Shown here in pieces: positions 9,520 to 17,963 of a stretch of 64,000 nt of DNA (within the stretch, counting starts at the first letter, position 1; every line of letters begins with the position of its first letter). The stretch spans positions 1-64,000 of the forward strand of contig CAKZHC010000011.1 of the NCBI GenBank assembly GCA_936920625.1. The letters run 5' to 3'. The notes beneath the pieces were generated by a model. The model worked only from the letters and a program-made list of their open reading frames with translations, searched no databases and was not told the DNA's origin. Position numbers and translations under genes: made by a program. This DNA comes from an uncultured Enterobacteriaceae bacterium (GTDB taxonomy: Bacteria; Pseudomonadota; Gammaproteobacteria; Enterobacterales; Enterobacteriaceae).

Positions 9520-9836
9520 TGCATTTACCTATTATCTATACTTTTGAAAATTTAAAACTTCAAACAATATTCCATTTATAATATAAAAAACACATCGTTG
9601 CCATTGATATGACATTCTAAAAAATTGCCGCATCAGAATAGGTATTATAATGATCTTCATAATAACCATCGGCTATATAGCAGGGCTTCACGCGCATTGT
9701 TAAAAATAATAATGCAGTTGCTTATAACGGCAAATTTATAATTAATAGCAGTGCAAATCCTCTATTTTTTGGCAAGTTTCATCGGCAGTATTTTATGGTA
9801 AAACATTAAGCATTCAGAATTATTAATGTATGAATA
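9520..9836. other. AT-rich spacer inside the toxin remnant
   Basis: About 320 nt with no supportable gene. It separates the B-like gene from the second A-subunit fragment. Confidence 0.4.
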
Positions 9837-10122
9837 CTATTGGGTATAAAGTGCTAAATGCGTGATCTCATAAGGATTGTTACCCCATGGGATATAATAT
9901 TCATAACATACTGGTATGTTTTAACATATAGGCTTTTTCAGCTAAAGAGGCCTGATTAACACTTTTCGTTATAGAATAATGGTCATCATCAATTTTTACC
10001 CATAGAACATTGTTATCATCTGATGATATATGATTTATATATTTCCCACAAATCTCCGCCGCATTTACGACAGATATGCATAACATAAATGAAAAGATAG
10101 TTAACAGAATCGTTTTTTTCAT
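9837..10122 (-). pseudogene. Small secreted protein, candidate toxin B subunit, frameshifted
   Basis: ATG 10122 opens a classic 21-residue signal peptide (MKKTILLTIFSFMLCISVVNA). The mature part follows, AEICGKYINHISSDDNN and ITKSVNQASLAEKAYML, up to a stop at 9901. Moving the frame by one base at about 9905-9910 lets it continue as CYEYYIPWGNNPYEITHLAL to a stop at 9837, giving a mature protein of about 73 residues with one Cys near each end. Size, signal peptide, two cysteines and the position directly after a pertussis/cholera-type A subunit suggest a pentamer-forming B subunit of the ArtB/PltB/SubB kind. That function is inferred from context and general resemblance, not from a clear motif. 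Confidence 0.55.
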
Positions 10123-10211
10123 ACAGACACTCCCGTGTATTAGTTCAGAATTATAATTCAGCTTTGAGGATAAAATTCAGGCATGTAAGAAATCATGGTT
10201 TAACAGTTCAG

Positions 10212-10941
10212 TCAGTCTTCTGGCGCTTCAATCACAATAAGCCACATCCCAACTTCCTTACGATAACCAGTCCAAAAAAATTCCTCACCTGTACGTTGAG
10301 CAGGTTTTTTGGGATAGCATCCGGATTTCTTCTTCCCGCCACAATTAGCAAAATCTCTCCACGGATCCATACTCCACGCAATATGGTTCGGGGGAAAACC
10401 TGCAAGCTGATACTGAGCACCCGAAGATTCTAAGGTGCCCCACATATTTGCCCGGTAGTCAAAATTGGCTACAAAAGGCCGAGGCACCCCACCTATAAAC
10501 TGTTCCCAGCCGATAATCTGGTCCCAGCGGATAATTCCCAGTGCAGCAATCTCATGCTCATTTGGAAAGGGCGAGAACTGCCCTAATGTTGCGTTGACAT
10601 CAACAAAAGATGTGATTGCTCTTATATGATAGATATAGCCATTTCCTGAGGTAGGGGGTGCATTAAGCCTCATTAATGCGGCATTTATGTCAGCTGCCGT
10701 ACCCAGATATCCCGAATGACGAAATTCTCCACCATGGGCCTCCACATTATACCACCTGGCATGTTCATATAAACTGATATCCGCCGGGGGGGTTCTGGGA
10801 TCGAATCCATCTGGAATAAATCCACCATGCCTTCTTTACATCTTCCGGCGTTTCCTCGCTAACACGAAAAACAATTCTAGGATTACTTGCTAATGAATAT
10901 TGTGAACATAAAATCAGAAACAGATAGACAATGCATCTCAC
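10212..10941 (-). pseudogene. ADP-ribosylating toxin A subunit (cholera/pertussis type), frameshifted
   Basis: GTG at 10941, eight bases after GGAG, starts a secretory signal (RCIVYLFLILCSQYSLA) and then NPRIVFRVSEETPEDVKK. One extra G near 10830 breaks the frame; removing it restores HGGFIPDGFDPRTPPADISL. The second frame (10745-10212) contains NATLGQFSPFPNEHEIAALG, matching the cholera A1 region with the two catalytic glutamates (Glu-x-Glu), and YQLAGFPPNHIAWSMDPW, matching the A1 C-terminal LAGFPPEHRAWREEPW. The usual Ser-Thr-Ser motif is GYLGTA here. Cys residues in DFANCGGKKKSGC could form the A1/A2 disulfide. Total length of about 243 codons fits a full A subunit. The enzyme would modify host proteins using NAD; as read it cannot be made. 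Confidence 0.85.
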
Positions 10942-10970
10942 TCTATTTACTCCTTTTAATTTTTGATTAA

Positions 10971-11194
10971 TTATCTTGCTGGATTAGATGAAAAATAACC
11001 CTGACCAGGCACAAATACATCCTTTAGCCAGAGAATAATTATCTGCAAAAAAACTACTCCCGCGGTAACGACACTACCAAAATCCCCGATAAGAAGACGA
11101 TGGTGTTCTCAGACGTAATTTTTGAGAATGGATTTGGAGTATGGGCCGGTACCAGATTGATAAAAAGACTATGTAAATTAACAGGCTGGCCGTA
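10971..11194 (-). pseudogene. Remnant of a small membrane protein of unknown function
   Basis: Two frames join at about 11090: LHSLFINLVPAHTPNPF and ITSENTIVF, then IGDFGSVVTAGVVFLQIII and LWLKDVFVPGQGYFSS to a stop at 10971. The second half contains a convincing transmembrane segment. I do not recognise the family. It lies between the spanin genes and the toxin A subunit on the same strand. Upstream coding ends at an in-frame TAA (11197-11195) and no start codon is clear, so it is at best a truncated, frameshifted fragment. Confidence 0.35.
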
Positions 11195-11204
11195 TTAATC
11201 AGGA

Positions 11205-11681
11205 TTACTGACACTGCCTCCTTACGTATTGTTGCAGGAACTTTAACTTCTCCTGATCACCGATAATTTCTGATCTGATATCGAGAACAGCTGATCCAGT
11301 TTTTCTACTGAGTCCGACGGCGGCTGCATCACCCAGGCCGGAACGGGGGGCGGTGCAGGATATCCGGCTGGTATCGCTGGTATCTTTGAGGTGCAACTGA
11401 CGGCGCCCGGCAGCAACATCACTGCGAAGACGATCATTTTCAAGTCGGGCATCGTTAAGCTCCTTTGTATACCTGGTGTCCAGTTTCGCTATTTCACTCT
11501 GACGACGCTGCATTCTGGCAATCGTATCATTCGCCAACGCCAGTTTTTGCGTAGTGACATAAACCCGCGCACGCTCCTGAAGATAGCTGTCACGGTAATG
11601 TGTTATCAGCACCCATGTGAGAAAGATGCCCGCCATCACCAAACCTGCAAGGCCGGATCTTAGCCACAGCGCAATACTCAT
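11205..11681 (-). CDS. Phage Rz-type i-spanin
   Basis: A 158-residue protein with one N-terminal membrane segment (GLAGLVMAGIFLTWVLITHY) and then a long charged helix rich in Arg, Asp and Glu (ERARVYVTTQKLALANDTIA). This is the layout of Rz, the inner-membrane half of the spanin complex that fuses inner and outer membranes at lysis. An embedded frame encodes Rz1, which is diagnostic. It follows the endolysin remnant and holin, as in lambdoid phages. The frame looks intact although nearby genes are decayed. Confidence 0.85.
   Translation of the reverse strand: MSIALWLRSGLAGLVMAGIFLTWVLITHYRDSYLQERARVYVTTQKLALANDTIARMQRRQSEIAKLDTRYTKELNDARLENDRLRSDVAAGRRQLHLKDTSDTSRISCTAPRSGLGDAAAVGLSRKTGSAVLDIRSEIIGDQEKLKFLQQYVRRQCQ
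11243..11452 (-). CDS. Phage Rz1-type o-spanin lipoprotein, nested in Rz
   Basis: A 69-residue protein in a different frame wholly inside Rz. It has a short signal peptide ending in LLPGAVSC, where Cys 20 is the likely lipidation site, and a proline-rich tail (PAGYPAPPPVPAWVMQPPSD) typical of Rz1. Rz1 anchors in the outer membrane and pairs with Rz across the periplasm. The lipobox is not ideal, with Ala at -3. Nesting and composition make the call strong. Confidence 0.8.
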   Translation of the reverse strand: MPDLKMIVFAVMLLPGAVSCTSKIPAIPAGYPAPPPVPAWVMQPPSDSVEKLDQLFSISDQKLSVIRRS

Positions 11682-11866
11682 TCCGGCTTATCCTGAAAAA
11701 GTGTTGAATACCAGGCATGCCTCACCGAAAAATAGACTCTTGTTTGCATCGCAGAAAAAGACAAACCCTGCCCTAAATTATAAAAGCTGCTGCGGTACTT
11801 ATAAGCGATCAAAGTTACCGCTACACATTTTGTAATCCGGGAGATATCCTGCTCATATGCTCTCAT
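11678..11866 (-). pseudogene. Probable remnant of phage endolysin (lysozyme type)
   Basis: A 62-codon frame sits exactly where lambdoid phages carry the endolysin: it overlaps the holin end by 4 nt (ATGA) and abuts Rz. Weak traces resemble lysozyme-type endolysins: ITKCVAVTL and a NLGQG stretch recalling the NVGTG of the family, with a following segment that reads better in another frame. The expected length is about 150-165 residues, so most of the gene, including the catalytic Glu region, is missing. The call rests mainly on position. Confidence 0.45.
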
Positions 11867-12195
11867 TTTGTTACTCCAAGGTGATTACTAACAAAACGCA
11901 GGATAAAGGTACGCAAAGCATCCACACCCAAAAAACCGATACTACCCCCGATAGCAACACATAGTGACTTAGGAAGGTCAAAATATGCCAGTGCAGAGTA
12001 GAAGGTCAGTGTTAGTGCGCCGCATAACGGCACCTCAAGCATCATTTTTTTCCATCCGCCTCCCCTGTGGGCAATACGCAGACTGGCTGTAAAAATTGCC
12101 ATTAACACCGCACCTACAGGTGTCTCCCCCTGATACCAGCTATGCAACAACGCTTTCAGTCCATCCCAGGTATCGATACTGGTTTGCAGATTCAT
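11863..12195 (-). CDS. Phage holin
   Basis: A 110-residue membrane protein with three hydrophobic stretches (TPVGAVLMAIFTASLRI, MLEVPLCGALTLTFYSALAY, VAIGGSIGFLGVDALRTFIL). The pattern and length match lambdoid class I holins of the type paired with Rrrd-like endolysins. It would form the inner-membrane lesion that times lysis. It is first of the lysis cassette, downstream of the Q gene and its terminators. Confidence 0.75.
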   Translation of the reverse strand: MNLQTSIDTWDGLKALLHSWYQGETPVGAVLMAIFTASLRIAHRGGGWKKMMLEVPLCGALTLTFYSALAYFDLPKSLCVAIGGSIGFLGVDALRTFILRFVSNHLGVTK

Positions 12196-12233
12196 CTCGT
12201 CACTCTCCCCTCAGATGCTTTTAGATTCAATAA

Positions 12234-12259
12234 AAAAGGCCTACCAGAGTAAGCCTTTT
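12234..12259 (-). terminator. Hairpin with flanking A/T runs upstream of the holin
   Basis: AAAAGGC and GCCTTTT form a stem around a 12-nt loop, with an A run on one side and TTTTAT on the other. It lies between Q and the holin, where a Q-dependent late operon carries its terminator (tR'-like). The direction is inferred. Confidence 0.45.
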
Positions 12260-12385
12260 ATATGGGGCAGAACTAATTCTGCGAACGCTCGTTTACAATA
12301 GTTTATTTATATTCAGCACAGTTACTGGAGTTTGATCACCTTAAGCTAGTGCTATATGGTTATCTGTTTCTCAGTTTCTCAAAAC

Positions 12386-12416
12386 AAAAAACCCGCTTGT
12401 ATTTTGCGGGTTTTTT
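12386..12416. terminator. Bidirectional rho-independent terminator after Q
   Basis: AAAAAACCCGC, a 9-nt loop, then GCGGGTTTTTT: a strong GC stem flanked by an A run and a T run. It stands just downstream of the Q antiterminator gene and can act in either direction. Confidence 0.75.
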
Positions 12417-12450
12417 ATTGTTATAATCATAACAATTTATCAGAATTAAT

Positions 12451-13161
12451 TTAAATATACGCTTTCCTGTCAGGTTTTACAATACATAGTATCGTCTTTT
12501 TTTTATTGTATTTTTCACACACACTTAACACTCTTACCAGAGCTTCTTTATCGAGCATTTCAACTATTTTTTTCAACTGTAGCCAGTGTGGCGCATATAT
12601 TTCTGACCATGTTTGCCTGGTAATACTCATTAGATTTGCCAGTGCAGAGCCAGAATACTCTCTGTATTTGTCGTTAATATTTTTTGCCGCCACATCCTGA
12701 ACAACCAACCATACCAGTGTCATGAGCCGCTTTTTAACTTTCACCTTAAGTTGCCTGCCAGCCAATTTAGCATAGTGCCTTCGCCATATATGCTGACAGA
12801 GCGTTATCTGATATCCGAACTGCATATCAGATCCATAACAATACCTTACCCATGCCTGATGGAGCACCTCCAGTTCCAGAACAGCACGACGCCAATTACA
12901 AGATGAAAACTCATACTCACTGATTAGTGGTATGACCAGAGGGCGGTTCCGGGTTTCTTTCACATTTAGCGGCATAGTTTCTGCTTTAACTTTTTGCCCT
13001 CCCTTAGGTTCTGCCTGGCGGATATGTTTTTTCGAGTCACTATTTCTTTTTAAGCAGTAATGTTCACTGAATGCTTCCAGTTGTCCTTTCGTTATTCCTG
13101 ATGAATCCGTCAGTGCCCTGAATAACTCAATTCGTACAAATTCCAGTGACTGTATCTTCAT
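12451..13161 (-). CDS. Phage antitermination protein Q
   Basis: A 236-residue protein resembling the larger enterobacterial prophage Q proteins: it starts MKIQSLEFVRIELFRALTD, with GITKGQLEAF, RPLVIPLISEYEFSSCNWRR, and ANLMSITRQTW further on. Q lets RNA polymerase read through terminators into the late operon. Two hairpin terminators and then the lysis genes follow immediately, the expected target layout. It starts inside the stop of the preceding frame (TGATG), implying translational coupling. The frame is complete, so the gene may still be expressible although its late operon is largely gone. Confidence 0.8.
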   Translation of the reverse strand: MKIQSLEFVRIELFRALTDSSGITKGQLEAFSEHYCLKRNSDSKKHIRQAEPKGGQKVKAETMPLNVKETRNRPLVIPLISEYEFSSCNWRRAVLELEVLHQAWVRYCYGSDMQFGYQITLCQHIWRRHYAKLAGRQLKVKVKKRLMTLVWLVVQDVAAKNINDKYREYSGSALANLMSITRQTWSEIYAPHWLQLKKIVEMLDKEALVRVLSVCEKYNKKKTILCIVKPDRKAYI

Positions 13162-13826
13162 CAGATAGCACCCCCAGTTTCAAATGCAGAGTATAAAAAA
13201 TACCTTCCCGCCATATGCATCCGCATAAAGTATTGACAGGTGTATTTACTGGTACTGGTTTGCAATTGTTTATCAATATTTACTGCCTTAGCCAGAAGAC
13301 AGAATATTTTCCTGAAAATGAAACACCACAAAATGGCGTGTGTAATACGTTTTATAAGTTCAGTTTCGTATTCCCAGATTATGAATTTTACAGTTATGGT
13401 ACTGCCCAATATCCGTAGCAGCCTAAGGTCATGTAGCAATACAACTCGCCACTGGAGGTAAGCAAACGATGTGAGGAAAGTAACAGGCCAGGCAAGCTGT
13501 TCCATCTCTGGCTTCAGATAATCGGTTTTTAATTTAGTGATAATACAATTGCGTGCTATCGGATAAATCAGATACCCGGAATAGCCATGTACCCGTTTTT
13601 TATTATTAGGGGAAAATATACTCTCATCAGAAATCCGGTATCCACAACCAGAACTAATAAATAAACAATTGGAGTGTTTATGTGTGCAATTGTCTGCACG
13701 CCAGCGACTAATCCATAACACGAACCCAATTGCAGACTTAACCCCATAATACGTAAAACAGCTAATGTCTGACAATACGGATATCAGTGATGTATAAAAC
13801 GATTTAATAAATGCTAACTGTGCCAT
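13161..13826 (-). CDS. Unrecognised prophage protein upstream of Q
   Basis: A 221-codon frame beginning MAQLAFIKSFY after GGAAG, coupled to Q by a TGATG overlap. The position corresponds to the nin-type region of lambdoid phages, where small DNA-processing genes sit. I recognise no family. The protein is rich in aromatic residues and Cys (SCFTYYGVK, SNCLFISSGCGY), with hydrophobic patches such as ITHAILWCFIFRKIFCLL. An alternative GTG start is at 13850. It could be a decayed gene that by chance remains open, since its composition is unusual for a soluble phage protein. Confidence 0.4.
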   Translation of the reverse strand: MAQLAFIKSFYTSLISVLSDISCFTYYGVKSAIGFVLWISRWRADNCTHKHSNCLFISSGCGYRISDESIFSPNNKKRVHGYSGYLIYPIARNCIITKLKTDYLKPEMEQLAWPVTFLTSFAYLQWRVVLLHDLRLLRILGSTITVKFIIWEYETELIKRITHAILWCFIFRKIFCLLAKAVNIDKQLQTSTSKYTCQYFMRMHMAGRYFLYSAFETGGAI

Positions 13827-13921
13827 TTCCGCTTCCCGGTTTAATGGCACAACAGTGCGATTCAGGGCTGCCAGTTGTTCATGCTAGCAAACAGCATTAT
13901 AACGCTATTCCTGCTGCCTCA

Positions 13922-14110
13922 CTACTCTTTTTCTGGTGGATTTAAAGAGAGATATTTTAATCTGACAAGTTCTATAAGTTCTTCAATCGTAGCAACATAC
14001 TGATCAGGCCTTTTTATTACCGCAGCGGTGACTTCTCCATTATTGGTATAAACTAACGTACAACCCCTTGCTGGAAGTACTACAGGCAACTCATACAAAT
14101 TTTTTTTCAT
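13922..14110 (-). CDS. Small protein with weak resemblance to Phd/YefM-type antitoxins
   Basis: A 62-codon frame with the core TLVYTNNGEVTAAVIKRPDQY followed by a helical stretch (ATIEELIELVRL). The NG-x-AAVI-x-PDQY arrangement loosely recalls Phd/YefM antitoxins. No toxin gene is adjacent, and the N-terminal DNA-binding part is not convincing. It sits alone between the Q and replication regions of the prophage. Confidence 0.3.
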   Translation of the reverse strand: MKKNLYELPVVLPARGCTLVYTNNGEVTAAVIKRPDQYVATIEELIELVRLKYLSLNPPEKE

Positions 14111-14113
14111 CAA

Positions 14114-14881
14114 GCAACCTCTTGCAGCAACTCATACAAAAATTTCTCAGTAAAACGAAATCCCGCGAATTAGACATCCCCTCTCTGGAATTAATTCCTG
14201 TTTCGAGTTCCATGCTAGCAAGCATATTATTTTGATGAACTGCTTGATTTTTAATAGATTTTACTGTAGTCCATAAGAATATTACAAAGTGCCAGCATGC
14301 TCACCCGACAACTACTGTAGCCCTATTATCATCTGTATATCGTTGCTTCATTCTAACTCATCTCTATCCCTAATACCCTAAACAATATGATTATTCATTC
14401 GTTTTATTCTACGATATTTTATGCCATTCTGTTCGTTCAGTAGTTTATATACCTTCCTGAGAAAAACATCCATATTTCACCAAATATTAATTCACTTCTT
14501 CATGTTTATCATAGTAGTATATTGATTAATGATAGAATTTCAGCTCAGATTATCACAACGACACTGCTGTTTCAGCCGAGTTTACGAAATTAAGGATTAT
14601 CCTGGTCCCCTTTGATTAAGTAGTGAATTCTGTCTTTCCTCAGGATCCTGTAAACCTTGTATATCGCTCTGCGCTAAACACAACGATGTAGAGTTGTGTT
14701 TCAGTCATACATGCATAATGTGCTACTTACCCAGCAGCCTTTTATTAATTTTTTTCGAATAAGTTTATAATCCTTGCAAAGCCCCCGATGTACTTCTCAT
14801 TTATCGCTGCTCAAATCACAAAAATATTAATTGTTTAATAAAACATTGAAGGCATCAATAACTGACTGCTTACTTAATATT
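14114..14881. other. AT-rich non-coding stretch in the prophage
   Basis: About 770 nt between the small gene above and the helicase-loader gene with no supportable frame. In an intact lambdoid phage this would hold nin-region genes, so they appear deleted or decayed here. Confidence 0.4.
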
Positions 14882-15616
14882 TCATTTATGCTGCCTGTTG
14901 AACTGGCTACGATAACTTTTCCAGTTAAAATTTACCCATAGTCCACCATCCATCATCAGACGATCCATAACTCTTGGCCGTAATATCCCCGATAAATCTT
15001 TTTCGTTTAGATTAGTCAGAATGCCCACAAGCTTATGCATTGCAGTACGACGATCAATAATCTGACTCAGAATAACAAACTCGTGGGCAGTATTACGCTG
15101 TACACCCACATCATCCAGCACCAGCAGATCCAGATGGCATAACTCATTCAGCAATGTCTTTTCATTTTTTTCAGCGTAGTAACTCACTCCGACATCGACC
15201 ATAAGATCGGCAACAGTAATAATTAATACTGTTTTCCCCTTCTTGAGTAGCATATTGCCAATAGCCGATGCCAGATGGTTTTTGCCTGTACCAACAGACC
15301 CACTGAAAACAAAACAGGCGCCACTGTAATCAAAATTAGCCAGCCACAATTTTGCCAGACAAAGCGCGTGCTGCTGACCGGGATGATCTACAAGATAGTT
15401 TTCGAATGAGCATTGCTGATAACGATCATAGATCCCCGATCTGGCAAAAACGTTTTCAGCACGAATTCGATGCTTTTCCCGTTGCAGCCTGTCACTATAT
15501 TTACGCTCCTCCTCCCTGTGCCAAGCAATCAGCTCTCCGGCGCTGGTAAATTTTGGAGTCACCCCTTTGGGTAACATATTTTGTAGACGTTTGAGTACCT
15601 CTGAAATATCATTCAT
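14882..15616 (-). CDS. DnaC-like phage helicase loader
   Basis: A 244-residue AAA+ ATPase of the DnaC/IstB-like type that recruits host DnaB helicase to the phage origin. The Walker A motif is GSVGTGKNHLASAI (about 109-122), with Asn after the Lys as in DnaC; Walker B is LDLLVLDDVG; a sensor-like Asn and Arg follow in GILTNLN and LRPRVMDRL. The start MNDISEVLKRLQ is chosen because it follows a GGGG ribosome-binding site and matches the family length. It lies one base after the initiator-like gene, the usual O-P order. The frame is intact. Confidence 0.85.
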   Translation of the reverse strand: MNDISEVLKRLQNMLPKGVTPKFTSAGELIAWHREEERKYSDRLQREKHRIRAENVFARSGIYDRYQQCSFENYLVDHPGQQHALCLAKLWLANFDYSGACFVFSGSVGTGKNHLASAIGNMLLKKGKTVLIITVADLMVDVGVSYYAEKNEKTLLNELCHLDLLVLDDVGVQRNTAHEFVILSQIIDRRTAMHKLVGILTNLNEKDLSGILRPRVMDRLMMDGGLWVNFNWKSYRSQFNRQHK

Positions 15617-15617
15617 T

Positions 15618-16524
15618 TTAACCCCTAAACCCTGATGGAATAGTGTTGTCAGGTGCAGACATTTTCCCAAAATCACTGCGATCTTTTGTTATCTGTTTGG
15701 GTAACTTCCAGTCCTCATTGAAATGTTCTGACGCGTTAAAGAACGTTTTAGCCAGTTTGATAAATTCTGTATTACTCTTTCCAGTGACCAGGATATATTT
15801 AGCATAGCGCCTGACTCCTTCTAACAAGGTTTCTGCACTCACACCCTCCCGGCGTCTGGTGCTCCATGCCCTGAAAGCGCCATTTTTATCCTGTCCCCCC
15901 GGTCGTTTAGGATATTCTCTCCAGATCACCTCAAAATCCACCGGATATTCTCACCGATGTTTTCTGGCTTTCAGGGAAGATGACTCTGGTTCAATGGTGG
16001 GATTTTGTTTCTCTGCTGCTGGGCAGTGTTGCTGTATATGTGTTGTAACATTTTCACCACTACGCAAGATATATTTATCTTTTATTTCTTTCTTTTGTTC
16101 TTCATCTTCATCTGGTAACACTTTTTGCCCCACACCTGTAATCCACTGTGCGTTACAAATTGCCCCACTTTTTTGTTTCAGTGTGCGCATTTTGGCAACA
16201 CGATCATTAGTGAGAGAACGTTTTTTTGAAGAATTTCCATTATGCCGGTCAAAATTAGGAAAAACTAACGAATCAGCCACCATCGCTAACCAGCCAACCC
16301 GAATTAATCCATCTGCAAATCCGTTAATTCGGGTTATTCGATCCTATTACATTTTTCGTAACGCTAGCGGCGTTACCATCAATTGTCTGCTGATCAGCCC
16401 ATGCCCAAAGGCGTACAAGTTTTCCCATTACAGCATCGGGATCTGTATCTAACATCTCGGCAATTTGATATATCTCCGGCTTATCAGGCGTAATTACCTC
16501 AATTTTTATCCAACTTGACGCCAT
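15618..16524 (-). pseudogene. Phage replication initiator (O-like), multiply broken
   Basis: Three pieces make one protein of about 300 residues. The N-terminal part (MASSWIKIEVITPDKPEIYQ, with AVMGKLVRLWAWADQQTIDG) resembles the winged-helix start of phage replication proteins. About 16290-16340 needs two frame changes (restored reading RITRINGFADGLIRVGW). The frame then continues with VADSLVFPNFDRHNG to an in-frame TGA at 15953-15951 and on with VDFEVIWREYPKRPGGQDKN to 15618, the typical C-terminus of these initiators. It would bind the phage origin and hand over to the DnaC-like loader that follows. As read it is inactive. Confidence 0.75.
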
Positions 16525-17072
16525 AGGAACCTCGTTGTATTAATTATTTCATATAAATAACGTTAATTTTCATTAAATTATACGTTACTGACCTTGATCA
16601 TTGCTTCCAATCTTCAACGGAAAAATTCTTTTCGAAAGATTTTTAACAGTGATAAAAAATCTTTATCACTCCTCTCCCTGCACCACATTATTCCCACAGA
16701 GCTGGTCAATTACGAAATACTAGCTGTTCATAGCTACAAATCAGTTTTTACATTTCTGATAGTCTGATTCCATCAGCTATATCAGAATGAATTTATGTCT
16801 ATCTGATCCGGGACTACACTTTAGAATATTGCTAAATTTAAAAGCCATTTAGGATGAAATTTTAATCTCAAACCAACAACTTACTGATAACAAGATGATA
16901 CTCTTTTCCATTTTTATGTTTTTTATTGAGTCAAAAATGCAATACTTTTGCATTATGTCTAACTTGTACTACATCCCCCTAATATTAAACTAGAAAAATA
17001 CAACTTAAAAAAATAAAATATCAATAAATTATTGCAATGCTTTGATCAAGCATTTCTTGTAAAGTGTATATT
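16525..17072. promoter_or_regulatory. Divergent control region between repressor and replication genes
   Basis: About 550 nt of AT-rich DNA between the leftward replication gene and the rightward repressor. In lambdoid phages this place holds cro, cII and the operators. No cro- or cII-like frame is present, so those genes appear deleted. I could not identify individual operators with confidence. Confidence 0.4.
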
Positions 17073-17501
17073 ATGGTGAAAAATTCAATTCATACGACTT
17101 CAGCTAAAAGGATCGCTCAAATCCTTTATGAACGAGGCTGGAACAGATCTGAACTTGCCAGAAGGGTAGGATTATCTGTGCAAGCCGTTCAACAGTGGGC
17201 GGCCGGAGTTACCAAGCCAAGCGGGAAAAATCTCACAAAACTGGCCGAAGCAACTGGTAAACCAGAGCACTGGTATTTCATGGAACCCTCCGAAGAGCAG
17301 AAATCATCCGACGAGCTTACTTCCGCAGACGGAAGCACTCCCCTCACCCAACAGCACAGAAAACTTTTAGCGCTGTTTGACCAGATGCCAGAGTCAGAAA
17401 AAAAGCATATGATTCTGCTATTTGAAGAGAAAGTAAGAGAGTATGATCGGTTACTTACTGAACTTATTGAATTAAAAAATAAAAATATTGCAAATAAATA
17501 A
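17073..17501 (+). CDS. Prophage CI-like repressor, XRE family, without peptidase domain
   Basis: A 142-residue protein with an N-terminal Cro/CI-type HTH (IAQILYERGWNRSELARRVG, LSVQAVQQWAAGVTKPSG, about residues 13-50). It ends in a charged C-terminal helix (KKHMILLFEEKVREYDRLL), not in an S24/LexA-type autocleavage domain. It therefore belongs to the shorter repressor class. It is read in the same direction as the integrase and divergent from the replication genes, as in lambdoid immunity regions. ATG 17073 is preferred over GTG 17064 by length. It appears intact. Confidence 0.75.
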   Translation: MVKNSIHTTSAKRIAQILYERGWNRSELARRVGLSVQAVQQWAAGVTKPSGKNLTKLAEATGKPEHWYFMEPSEEQKSSDELTSADGSTPLTQQHRKLLALFDQMPESEKKHMILLFEEKVREYDRLLTELIELKNKNIANK

Positions 17502-17963
17502 TAGCAGTTAACTGGCATCTGTAGGTTTTCTTGCGTTTTTTGCAGCTAAAATCAATTTATTATTCAATTTTTAATTGTTTATCTCTGGCAATTCTTGTAT
17601 AATTCAATTAATATAAATTTATTAGGATGAAGAGACAAGGGACTCCAAAACCAGATTTCCGGTAACATATAAAACCGGATTAATCGTAAAAAGCACAACA
17701 GTGTAATTGGGTACAAGTTCTGACAATCTGAAAGCAGATAAGAGAAGGAATAAATATCCGTGTAAAATCGCTGGTATTTGATTGTAACAAAAAAAATTTA
17801 CTAACAGACTATATAAAAAGTCAGTTGAAATTGCCACTGAAGGTTTTTAAGTGCACGATTCTGAATTAGCAGAAGGTAATAGACGGCATAAGTATTAAGG
17901 GATGAATATAACATAAATAGTAAGCATATGTTGGTACAGGAAAAAAGCAGATTTTGGAGCAAT
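17502..17963. other. AT-rich stretch between repressor and integrase remnant
   Basis: About 460 nt without a supportable gene. Short open pieces occur on both strands, but none resembles a known excisionase or other phage protein. Early genes that normally lie here are absent. Confidence 0.35.
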
